Assembly: GCA_001897375.1 (NCBI GenBank)
Contig: MKSU01000004.1
Coordinates: forward strand, 24,825-88,824
Direction of reading: 5' to 3'
Length of the DNA stretch: 64,000 bases
Source of the DNA: Sphingomonas sp. 67-36
Lineage (GTDB): Bacteria; Pseudomonadota; Alphaproteobacteria; Sphingomonadales; Sphingomonadaceae
Shown here one piece after another: positions 9,452 through 16,439 of this stretch (the stretch's first letter is position 1; each line of letters opens with the position of its first letter). A program made the position numbers and the translations under genes. The notes under the pieces are model-generated. The model was not told where the DNA came from, did not search any database, and worked only from the letters and a program-made list of their open reading frames with translations.

Positions 9452-10117
9452 TCATTGCGCGAGCTTGTCGACCTTCTGCCGCTCGTGGGCCGTGCTGAGC
9501 ACCGCGCTGCACACCAGCCGCGCGCGCTCGGTGACGCGCTCCAGGCATTGCGCGGCATAATCGGGCGTGAGCGGCGTCACGATCGAATCGAGATGCTCAT
9601 GCTCGACGCTGGCGAAGGAGAAGATCGTTTCGAGATAGGAATCGAACGCCTCCCGCATCCCCTCCCATTGCCCGCGCTCGGCCAGCCACGGGAGCGTCGA
9701 GCCGGAGGTCGTCAGCAGCACGAACCGCTTGTCGTGGAGGATCGTATGCTGCTTGTTGTGGCGGATCGCGCTGGCGGTCAGCCCCGCGCCAAGTACGCGA
9801 TCGATATAGCCGGTGATGATCGCCGGCGGCATCCCGAACCAGATCGGATAGACCAGCACGATGACGCTTGCGTCATGCACCAGCCCAAGTTCGCGCTCTA
9901 CATCGGGGGAGAGGCGGAAATCGCTCGCCTCCGGGCGTTCCTCCGCGCGCAGCAGCGGATCGAAGTTCCGCGCGTAGAGATCGTGGATCGTCGCGGCCTG
10001 GCCGCATTCGCGCACCGCATCGGCATAAGCGGCGGCGACGGCATGATTGAAGCTGTCGCTCGCGGGATGGCCGAGGATGACCAGATGATGAAGATCGGCT
10101 GGCGTGACGTTGCGCAT
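9452..10117 (-). CDS. Flavodoxin-fold NAD(P)H quinone oxidoreductase family protein
   Basis: Cytoplasmic flavoprotein of the NQO/KefF/MdaB type, expected to transfer hydride to quinones or act in detoxification. The 221-residue frame opens with a Rossmann-like HLVILGHPASDSFNHAVAAAYADAV and carries VLVYPIWFGMPPAIITGYIDRVL, the conserved FMN-binding region. The start is set at the ATG at 10117 because GGAGGGAA precedes it; the open frame runs on to 10228 without support. It is divergent from aidB across 123 bases. The physiological substrate is not evident. Confidence 0.85.
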   Translation of the reverse strand: MRNVTPADLHHLVILGHPASDSFNHAVAAAYADAVRECGQAATIHDLYARNFDPLLRAEERPEASDFRLSPDVERELGLVHDASVIVLVYPIWFGMPPAIITGYIDRVLGAGLTASAIRHNKQHTILHDKRFVLLTTSGSTLPWLAERGQWEGMREAFDSYLETIFSFASVEHEHLDSIVTPLTPDYAAQCLERVTERARLVCSAVLSTAHERQKVDKLAQ

Positions 10118-10240
10118 CGGGTTCCCTCCGCCCGGCGGAAGCCGGCTCGATGATGGAACACCGCCGCGCGGCCACGGTTCCGAAGCATGGCGCGACGGCG
10201 AGGGCCGTCCTATGCTGGCGGCCGACAATCACGGAGCGAC

Positions 10241-11863
10241 ATGATGACCGCGATCCGCCCGATCGACCGGCTCGACACGCATGAGGTGTTCAACCAGCCG
10301 CCGCCGCTCGAGGATGTGAACCTGTTCACCGGCGATCGCGCGCTGGGCGAGGCGGTGGCGAAGGCAGGCGGCGCGGCTCATGCGGGGCGACTCGCCGAAC
10401 TCGGCGCGCGTTGCGGATCGGCGGAGGTGATCGACTGGGGCGTCGAGGCCAATCGCAACGTGCCGGTGCTCGATACGTTCGACCGCTACGGCCGGCGCGT
10501 CGACGAGGTGCGCTTCCACCCCGCCTATCACGAGCTGATGCGGCTGGGGCTGGAGAGCGGCTTCGCCTCGGTCGCGTGGGACGGTACGGATACCGGGCAC
10601 GTCGCCCATGCGGCGATCCTCTATCTCACGGGACAGGCGGATTCGGGCACGAGCTGCCCGATGACGATGACCTATGCGGCGGTGCCCGCGCTCGCCGCCA
10701 CGCCGGAGGTCGCCGCGACATGGGTGCCGCGTATCACCGCCGGGCGCTACGACTCGGCGGCGCGGCCCGCGGCGGAGAAGGCCGGCGTCACGATCGGCAT
10801 GGCGATGACCGAGAAGCAGGGCGGATCGGACGTGCGCGCCAACACCACCCGCGCCGAGCCGACAGGCGAGGGCCATTGGTATCGCCTGACCGGCCACAAA
10901 TGGTTCTGCTCCGCGCCGATGTGCGACGCCTTCCTCACGCTCGCTTATGCCGAAGGCGGGCTGACCTGCTTCCTCGTCCCGCGCTGGCTGCCGGACGGGG
11001 AGCGCAATGCCGGTTTCCGCGTGATGCGGCTCAAGGACAAGATGGGCGACCGCTCCAATGCCTCGTCCGAAATCGAATATCACGGTGCGCTCGCCGAGCG
11101 GCTCGGGCCGGAGGGGCGCGGTGTCGCGACGATCATCCAGATGGTGCAGCACACCCGGCTCGATTGCGTGATCGGCTCCGCGCAGCAGATGCGCGGGGCG
11201 GTGGCGCAGGCGCTGTGGCATACCGCGCACCGCTCCGCCTTTCAGCGCCGGTTGATCGACCAGCCAGCGATGGCCGCCGTGCTCGCCGATCTCGCGGTGG
11301 AAAGCGAGGCGGCGGCGATGCTCGGCTTCCGGCTGGCGCAGGCGTTCGACGAGGATGATCCGGTCGCCCGGCTGCTCACCCCGCTCGCCAAATACTGGGT
11401 GTGCAAGCGTACGCCCGGCGTGGTCAACGAGGCGATGGAGTGCCACGGCGGCGCCGGCTATATCGAGACCGGCCCGATGCCGCGCCTGTTCCGCCAGTCG
11501 CCGCTCAATGCGATCTGGGAGGGATCGGGCAATGTCATCGCGCTGGATCTGCTGCGCGCGCTGGCCCGCGAGCCGGAGGGCGTCGAGGCATTACGAGACT
11601 TCCTCGCCGGCGCGCGGGGGCGGATCGGCGCCTATGACGCGTGGCTCGACGCGATCGACCTCAGGTCCGCGAACGAGTCCAACGCGCGGTTGCTGGTCGA
11701 GCGGCTGGCGCTCGCGGCGCAGGCGGCGGTGCTGATCGACTGGGACAGCCCGATCGCGGAGGCATTCTGCGCGCTGCGGTTCGGACAGCGCGGCTCCGCG
11801 TATGGCGCTCATGACGCCGCAATCGACACGCACGCGATCATCGAGCGCGCCGCCCCCGTTTGA
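10241..11863 (+). CDS. aidB: AidB-type acyl-CoA dehydrogenase family flavoprotein
   Basis: FAD protein of the acyl-CoA dehydrogenase fold related to the alkylation-response protein AidB. Hallmarks are the N-terminal THEVFNQPPPLEDVNLF, VRFHPAYHELM, GMAMTEKQGGSDVRANTT, GHKWFCSAPMCDAFL, MEcHGGaGYIE (residues about 405-415) and IWEGSGNV. The size of 540 residues matches AidB. The ATG at 10241 or 10244 follows GGAGCG. AidB proteins bind DNA and protect against alkylation, although some homologues in catabolic settings may act as isovaleryl-CoA-like dehydrogenases. Here it stands beside an oxidoreductase and the amine-utilisation island, so a metabolic role is possible. Confidence 0.9.
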   Translation: MMTAIRPIDRLDTHEVFNQPPPLEDVNLFTGDRALGEAVAKAGGAAHAGRLAELGARCGSAEVIDWGVEANRNVPVLDTFDRYGRRVDEVRFHPAYHELMRLGLESGFASVAWDGTDTGHVAHAAILYLTGQADSGTSCPMTMTYAAVPALAATPEVAATWVPRITAGRYDSAARPAAEKAGVTIGMAMTEKQGGSDVRANTTRAEPTGEGHWYRLTGHKWFCSAPMCDAFLTLAYAEGGLTCFLVPRWLPDGERNAGFRVMRLKDKMGDRSNASSEIEYHGALAERLGPEGRGVATIIQMVQHTRLDCVIGSAQQMRGAVAQALWHTAHRSAFQRRLIDQPAMAAVLADLAVESEAAAMLGFRLAQAFDEDDPVARLLTPLAKYWVCKRTPGVVNEAMECHGGAGYIETGPMPRLFRQSPLNAIWEGSGNVIALDLLRALAREPEGVEALRDFLAGARGRIGAYDAWLDAIDLRSANESNARLLVERLALAAQAAVLIDWDSPIAEAFCALRFGQRGSAYGAHDAAIDTHAIIERAAPV

Positions 11864-11872
11864 TACGGCCGG

Positions 11873-12559
11873 TCACTGCCTCTTGAAATCGCGCACCAGG
11901 GCTTTGAATGCCTCTATCGAGACTTCCATCAGGCAGCCCATTTGCGGCGTGAATGGCTTGTCGTGGCCGGCGAAGATCGTGGAACCTTCCATCGAATAGG
12001 AGATGAACAGGGTCAGCATCTCCCGCTCTTCTTCGGTCAGATCGGGGCGCATCTCCGCCACCACTTCCAGCAACGGTCGCCGGGCGCGAGCGTATAGCTC
12101 GTGCATCCGGTCGTAAACGAAGGGGTCGTGGTTCGACAAAGCCCAGAGCTCGGGGAACAGCCGCGTCGTCTTCCTGGTGGTGATGTCGTTGAGCACCAGC
12201 AGGCAATAGCGTTCCAGCCGCTGCTCCGGGCTGTGGCCGGGGCTGTGGACGATCGCGTCGAACTCCTGCTCGTAGCTGCGGATCACCGCGTCGAGCAACT
12301 CGCGCACCAGGTCCTCCCGCGTGCGATAGTGATAGGTGAGGTTGCCGAATTTCATCCCGCAGGCCGCCGCGACTCGGCGCATCGACATGGCGCGGTAACC
12401 CTCGTCGATCAGGATCGAAAGCGCGGCGAGCAGGATCATTTCGCGCGTCTCCCGGCCCTTCGAATAGCCGCCGTCGCGCTCGGGCACGATCAGGTCGGTA
12501 ATGAGGCCGGGGATATTATCAGATTGATTCACCGTAATTATCCTCTCTGTCTGTGCCAT
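11873..12559 (-). CDS. TetR family regulator, divergent from the aromatic amine dehydrogenase operon
   Basis: TetR-type regulator of 228 residues. The DNA-binding domain is at about residues 35-85 (MILLAALSILIDEGYRAMSMRRVAAACGMKFGNLTYHYRTREDL), and a helical effector domain follows. The N-terminus has a longer leader than usual (about 30 residues before the first helix). The ATG at 12559 has a weak ATAGGAA upstream. It faces aauB across 125 bases that contain a promoter and an 18-base direct repeat, so control of the amine operon by repression is likely. Its own 3' end lies 9 bases from the aidB stop, tail to tail. Confidence 0.88.
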   Translation of the reverse strand: MAQTERIITVNQSDNIPGLITDLIVPERDGGYSKGRETREMILLAALSILIDEGYRAMSMRRVAAACGMKFGNLTYHYRTREDLVRELLDAVIRSYEQEFDAIVHSPGHSPEQRLERYCLLVLNDITTRKTTRLFPELWALSNHDPFVYDRMHELYARARRPLLEVVAEMRPDLTEEEREMLTLFISYSMEGSTIFAGHDKPFTPQMGCLMEVSIEAFKALVRDFKRQ

Positions 12560-12582
12560 TTCCTATAACAAATAATCAAAAA

Positions 12583-12614
12583 TAGGTCACGAGACAAATT
12601 TAGGTCGATTGACA
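12583..12614. promoter_or_regulatory. Direct repeat TAGGTC-n4-..GACA (18-bp period), candidate operator for the amine operon
   Basis: TAGGTC occurs at 12583-12588 and 12601-12606, and GACA follows each at 12593-12596 and 12611-12614, giving two 14-base half-sites 18 bases apart. The second copy merges with the -35 hexamer of the predicted aauB promoter, a good position for a repressor. The likely ligand is the divergent TetR protein, by inference. Confidence 0.4.
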
Positions 12615-12638
12615 TGTTTACCCCTCATCCATCATGAT
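12609..12638 (+). promoter_or_regulatory. Predicted sigma-70-type promoter of the amine dehydrogenase operon
   Basis: A perfect -35 TTGACA at 12609-12614 is followed after 18 bases by a -10-like CATGAT at 12633-12638 (4 of 6 matches). The aauB start is 47 bases further on. It overlaps the direct repeat described at 12583-12614. Confidence 0.5.
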
Positions 12639-12684
12639 TCGGGGCAAGCCGCTTCGGATCGGCATTGTCAGGAGAGGGAAACGG

Positions 12685-13866
12685 ATGAGGTTGTTCGTCC
12701 GGCTGTTGTCGACCGCGCTCGGCCTCGCGGTGCTGCCTGCTCATGCCGCCACGCCGGCCGAGCCCTATGCCAAGCCGCTGCCGGAGGAAGCGATCCCGAG
12801 CGTCTCGGCGCTGCCGGGGCAATGGCCGAAAAGCTGGGTGCTCATCAACGATTTCCACTTCAACGCGATCGTCGACGGGCGGGTGGTGGTCGTCGACACC
12901 TCCTCGGCCAATCAGCCGCTGAAGGGGATCGTCCGGGCGGCGCAATTCGCCAACTCGCTCGTCTCGACGAAGCGCGGCGAGATACTGACCAGCGAGACCT
13001 TCTACTCCCGCCTGACGCGCGGTGAGCGCACCGACGCGATCACCATCTGGGACATGGCCGACCTGAAACCCAAGGGCGAGATCGTGCTGCCCGGCGGCAA
13101 GCGGCAGCTCTCCGTCACCTATCCGAACCTGTTCCAGTTCACCAATGGCGAGAAATGGGCGCTGGTCGCCAATTTCACCCCCGCCCAGTCGGTCACCGTG
13201 GTCGATCTGGACGGGCGCAAGGTGCTCAACGAGATCGACCTGCCGGGCTGCGCGCAAATCTATCCCACCGGCCAGCGCGGTTTCTCCAGCCTGTGCGCCG
13301 ACGGCTCGATCTTCAGCGCGACGCTCGACGATCAGGGCAAGGTGGCGACGTCCAGGACGATCAAGGCGGTGCAGGACATCGACAGGCAGCCGCTGTTCAG
13401 CGCGCCCGCGATGGTCGGCCGCACCGCATGGTTCGTCAGCCAGCACGGCATGTTGCAGGGTTTCGACCTGTCCGGCGATGTCGCGCGGCCGATCCCCGGC
13501 GCGTTCAGCGTCGGCACGGCCGAGGGCGCCGCGCCGGAATGGCGGCCGAGCGGGTGGCAAGTGATCAACGCCGATGCGGCCGGCCGGCTCTACGTGCTGA
13601 TGAATCCGGCCGGTAAGGAAGGCAGTCACAAGGACGGCGGCACCGAAGTGTGGGTGATCGATCCCGCGAAGAAGGCCCGTGTCGCGCGCTATCCGCTCAA
13701 GGCCCAGTCGGTCGCCGTAGCCGTCACGCGCGAGGATAGGCCGCATATGGTGCTGGCGCGCGCCGACGGCGTGATCGACGTCTATGACGCCGCCAGCGGC
13801 GCCTTCGTGCGCACGCTGGGGGCGACCGTGGCGTTCAACCCGATCGTCATCACCCCGGTGCAATGA
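12685..13866 (+). CDS. aauB: Aromatic amine dehydrogenase heavy (alpha) chain
   Basis: Large beta-propeller subunit of the periplasmic quinoprotein amine dehydrogenase; it forms an alpha2beta2 complex with the TTQ light chain and shapes the substrate channel. It has 393 residues with a signal peptide (LFVRLLSTALGLAVLPAHA). The mature part shows repeated blades, such as ITIWDMADLKPKGEIVLPGGKRQL, VTVVDLDGRKVLNEIDLPGCAQIYPTG and TEVWVIDPAKKARVARYPL. The start at 12685 follows AGGAGAGGG; the frame is open from 12634. It is followed by E, D and A genes in the order known for mau/aau clusters, with an ATGA overlap to the next gene. Identity as aau rather than mau rests on the light chain. Confidence 0.9.
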   Translation: MRLFVRLLSTALGLAVLPAHAATPAEPYAKPLPEEAIPSVSALPGQWPKSWVLINDFHFNAIVDGRVVVVDTSSANQPLKGIVRAAQFANSLVSTKRGEILTSETFYSRLTRGERTDAITIWDMADLKPKGEIVLPGGKRQLSVTYPNLFQFTNGEKWALVANFTPAQSVTVVDLDGRKVLNEIDLPGCAQIYPTGQRGFSSLCADGSIFSATLDDQGKVATSRTIKAVQDIDRQPLFSAPAMVGRTAWFVSQHGMLQGFDLSGDVARPIPGAFSVGTAEGAAPEWRPSGWQVINADAAGRLYVLMNPAGKEGSHKDGGTEVWVIDPAKKARVARYPLKAQSVAVAVTREDRPHMVLARADGVIDVYDAASGAFVRTLGATVAFNPIVITPVQ

Positions 13867-14360
13867 TGACGCCATTGGCCCTGTTCCTTGCGCTGGTGCT
13901 CGGCGTGTCCGCCGCGCACAAGGCGCATTCCCCGACGCGCCTCGGCGCCGCTGCGGCGCGACTGGCGGGAGTATCCTTGCCGGCCGGGCAGTTGCTGCTG
14001 GTGTTGACCGGCGCTGCGGAGGCGGTCGCCGCACTGTGCCTCGTCCTCCCCGTTGCCACGACGGCGGGCGCGACGACCGCCGCCGCTTTGTGGACCGCTT
14101 ATGCGCTGGCGCTGTGGCGCCGCCGAGGCGAGGTGCTCGATTGCGGCTGCGATCTCGTCGACCGGCCGCGCCCGATCGGGCCGGGACAGATATTGCGCGC
14201 GGCGCTGCTCGCCAGCCTCGCGCTTGCGCTCGCGTTGCTGCCCGCCGCCGCTTCGACCTTCTCGGCGGAAGCGTTGCTCGCCGCGCTTGGCCTTTTCGCA
14301 CTCTACCTCGGGGCGTCGGAAATTCTCGCCATTCCCCGCCCCGCCTGGAGGAAATCCTGA
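13863..14360 (+). CDS. aauE: Amine dehydrogenase maturation protein MauE/AauE (membrane)
   Basis: Integral membrane protein of 165 residues needed, by family knowledge, for light-chain processing, disulfide formation or translocation in methylamine dehydrogenase systems. Four to five hydrophobic segments are visible (PLALFLALVLGVSAAH, AGQLLLVLTGAAEAVAALCLVL, TTAAALWTAYALALW, ILRAALLASLALALALL, LLAALGLFALYLGASEIL). A conserved-type LDCGCDL with two cysteines follows the third segment, in keeping with a DoxX/VKOR-like redox role. It overlaps aauB by ATGA and aauD by one base (TGATG), so it is translationally coupled. Confidence 0.88.
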   Translation: MMTPLALFLALVLGVSAAHKAHSPTRLGAAAARLAGVSLPAGQLLLVLTGAAEAVAALCLVLPVATTAGATTAAALWTAYALALWRRRGEVLDCGCDLVDRPRPIGPGQILRAALLASLALALALLPAAASTFSAEALLAALGLFALYLGASEILAIPRPAWRKS

Positions 14361-14950
14361 TGCTGGTATCGCAATTGCTGTTGTGGACGGCGGTGATCGT
14401 CGAGGGCCTGCTGATCGCCGCGCTCGCGCGCCAGATCGGCATCCTGCACGAGCGCATCGCCCCGGCCGGCGCACTGACGCTGCACCAGAAGGTGACGGTG
14501 GGCGAGGTGGCGACGCCGATGACGGTCGTGACGATCGACGGCGCCCGGCTGGAGGTGGGCGGCAGGCGTGACGGGCGCAGCCAGCTCCTGTTCTTCGCCT
14601 CGCCCGATTGCCCGGTGTGCAAATCACTGCTGCCGGTGGTGCGCTCGGCCACGAAGGCGGAGGGGAACTGGCTGGACGTGGTGATCGCCGGAGACGGTGC
14701 GCAGCCGGCCTATCGCAAGCTCGCGAGCGAACACGGATTGGGCGGCCTGCCGCTGGTGCTGTCCGAGGCACTGGGCCGCGCGTTCGGCGTCTCTAAGCTG
14801 CCCTATGCGGTACTGCTGGACGAAGAGGGGCGGGTCGCCTCGCTCGGCCTCGTCAACAGCCGCGAGCATCTCGAAAGCCTGTTCGCTGCCAAGGAGCATG
14901 GGGTCGCCTCGATCCAGGACTTCCTTGCCCGTCGTCAGAAGGAAGCGTGA
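14360..14950 (+). CDS. aauD: Thioredoxin-like amine dehydrogenase maturation protein MauD/AauD
   Basis: Membrane-anchored thioredoxin-fold protein of 196 residues thought to form or isomerise the many disulfides of the TTQ light chain. An N-terminal transmembrane helix (SQLLLWTAVIVEGLLIAALA) is followed by a periplasmic thioredoxin domain with the redox motif C84-P-V-C87 in FFASPDCPVCKSLLP and the cis-Pro-like SKLPYAVLLDEEG. The ATG at 14360 is preceded by GGAGGAAA and overlaps the aauE stop. The light-chain gene starts 3 bases after its stop. The family match is clear. Confidence 0.92.
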   Translation: MLVSQLLLWTAVIVEGLLIAALARQIGILHERIAPAGALTLHQKVTVGEVATPMTVVTIDGARLEVGGRRDGRSQLLFFASPDCPVCKSLLPVVRSATKAEGNWLDVVIAGDGAQPAYRKLASEHGLGGLPLVLSEALGRAFGVSKLPYAVLLDEEGRVASLGLVNSREHLESLFAAKEHGVASIQDFLARRQKEA

Positions 14951-14953
14951 GCC

Positions 14954-15502
14954 ATGGCCGGTTTTGACAAGATAGCCGAACGCTTCACGCGCTCGATCGC
15001 GCGCGGCACCTCGCGGCGCAGCCTGCTGGCGACGCTGGGGATGGGGATGACCGGCGCAGCCGTCTTCCCGGTGCTGCCGGTGGCGCGCGCCTCCACCCAT
15101 CCGGGCGGCGCGGCGCATCCGCCGGTCACTTCTGGCATCGCGCAGGATCCGGGCGACCGCACGACCTGCGATTACTGGCGTTATTGCGCGATCGACGGCT
15201 TCCTGTGCACCTGCTGCGGCGGCACGGTGAACACCTGCCCGCCAGGGACGGAGATGTCGCCGATCACCTGGATCGGCACCTGCACGAACCCGGCCGACAA
15301 GCGCGCCTATATCATCAGCTACAACGATTGCTGCGGCGTCTCGTCGTGTGGCCAGTGCCTGTGCAACCGCAACGAGGGCGACCGGCCGCAGGTCCGCACG
15401 CAATCGAACAACGATTATAATTGGTGCCTCGGCACCGAGAGCAGCATCTACAATTGCTCGACGGCGGTGATCGTCGGCGTCGCGCTGGACCAGCCGCAGT
15501 GA
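14954..15502 (+). CDS. aauA: Aromatic amine dehydrogenase light (beta) chain, TTQ subunit
   Basis: Catalytic small subunit; two tryptophans become tryptophan tryptophylquinone (TTQ), which oxidatively deaminates primary amines in the periplasm. The 182-residue precursor has a twin-arginine signal (SRRSLLATLG). Cofactor tryptophans are W106 (PITWIGTC) and W157 (DYNWCLG), 51 residues apart as in methylamine dehydrogenase (57/108). The aspartates matching D32 and D76 of that enzyme are D81 and D125. The mature part has 14 cysteines. The segment IDGFLCTCCGGTVNTCPPG agrees with the Alcaligenes aromatic amine dehydrogenase, as I recall it, rather than the methylamine enzyme (GNICDCSGG). Phenylethylamine, tyramine or similar amines are therefore the likely substrates. 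Confidence 0.93.
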   Translation: MAGFDKIAERFTRSIARGTSRRSLLATLGMGMTGAAVFPVLPVARASTHPGGAAHPPVTSGIAQDPGDRTTCDYWRYCAIDGFLCTCCGGTVNTCPPGTEMSPITWIGTCTNPADKRAYIISYNDCCGVSSCGQCLCNRNEGDRPQVRTQSNNDYNWCLGTESSIYNCSTAVIVGVALDQPQ

Positions 15503-15948
15503 AGGCGCTGGCGATCCTTGCGCTGCTGACGCCCGCGACGGCGCTGGCGGCGGGACCGGACGGGGCGGCGATCTTCACCCGCTGCGCCGCCTGTCACACC
15601 AAAACCGGCGCCGGCGTGCCGGGCGCCTATCCGCCGCTCGGCGCCGATTTCCGCGCGCTTGCGACGAAGCCGGACGGGCGGCGTTATCTCGCGCTGGCGG
15701 TGCTGAAGGGCCTGTCCGGCCCCTTGACGGTGGAGGGCAAGACCTATCGCAACGTCATGCCGGCGCAGGGCGGGCTGGACGAGGCGGCCGTTGCGGCGGT
15801 GCTCAACCACGTCGGCACGGCGATCGCCAGGACGGGGCCGGCGTTCAAGCCGTTCACCCCGGCGGAGGTCGCCGGTTACAAGGCAGGCGCCGGATCGATG
15901 ACCGGCGCGGATGTCGCCAGGCTGCACGGCGCGGCGGACGGCAAATGA
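15499..15948 (+). CDS. Periplasmic single-haem cytochrome c of the amine operon (I)
   Basis: Small c-type cytochrome of 149 residues, probably accepting electrons from the TTQ enzyme. A cleavable signal (ALAILALLTPATALAAG) precedes one haem site, C29-A-A-C-H33; YRNVMPAQ supplies a likely axial methionine. The start is the GTG at 15499, which overlaps the aauA stop (GTGA). The frame is open further upstream, but that region is aauA coding sequence. In Alcaligenes the aau cluster also encodes a small cytochrome c, and azurin is a known acceptor of that enzyme; electron acceptance here is inferred from position. Confidence 0.87.
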   Translation: MKALAILALLTPATALAAGPDGAAIFTRCAACHTKTGAGVPGAYPPLGADFRALATKPDGRRYLALAVLKGLSGPLTVEGKTYRNVMPAQGGLDEAAVAAVLNHVGTAIARTGPAFKPFTPAEVAGYKAGAGSMTGADVARLHGAADGK

Positions 15949-16424
15949 AACCGGCGCTTGTCCTGCTGCTCTCCGGCCTTATTGCGGGCCTGATCGCGGC
16001 GGGCGGCGTGGCGCAACAGCCCGGTGCGATGCCCGGCGTTAGCAATCCGGCGCAGGCGCATGTCGATTACAAGCTGAAATGCCAGGGATGCCACCGCATC
16101 GACGGCAGCGGCGACGATTTCAGCAACCCGCCGATGCGGGGGACGCTCGCGCTTTTCCTGACGGTACCGGGCGGTCGCGAGTTCATCGGGCGAGTGCCGG
16201 GCGTGGCGACAGCCGATCTGGACGACGCGCGCCTCGCCAATCTCGTCAACTGGACGCTCTACACTTTCGATCCGCAGCACGTGCCGGCCAGCTTCCGCCC
16301 CTATACGGCGGCGGAGATCGGCGCGCTGCGACAAAACCCCCTCCGCCTTGAACGCGTCGAAACGAGAGCGCGTCTGGTGGCGGGCTTCATGCAGGCAGGA
16401 AAAGATCAGCACATCAAAAATTAG
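15945..16424 (+). CDS. Single-haem cytochrome c of the amine operon (II)
   Basis: Second c-type cytochrome, 159 residues, with an N-terminal hydrophobic signal or anchor (LVLLLSGLIAGLIAAGGVA) and one haem site C46-Q-G-C-H50 followed by RIDGSGDD. M-R-G at about residue 64 or a later methionine could be the sixth ligand. It overlaps the first cytochrome gene by ATGA. The C-terminal 40 residues are basic and lack a clear motif. Together the two cytochromes could carry electrons from the dehydrogenase to the oxidase. Neither has the two haem sites of MauG. Confidence 0.85.
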   Translation: MKPALVLLLSGLIAGLIAAGGVAQQPGAMPGVSNPAQAHVDYKLKCQGCHRIDGSGDDFSNPPMRGTLALFLTVPGGREFIGRVPGVATADLDDARLANLVNWTLYTFDPQHVPASFRPYTAAEIGALRQNPLRLERVETRARLVAGFMQAGKDQHIKN

Positions 16425-16439
16425 GGGAGGTCTCGGGCA

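Noticed and set aside
12625-14652. Long open frame (675 codons) on the minus strand
   Set aside because: Antisense to aauB, aauE and aauD, which have clear family motifs and coupled starts.
12685-15502. Methylamine dehydrogenase (mau) identity for the operon
   Set aside because: The light-chain segment GFLCTCCGG and the cysteine count fit aromatic amine dehydrogenase better; no mauG, mauF or amicyanin gene is present.
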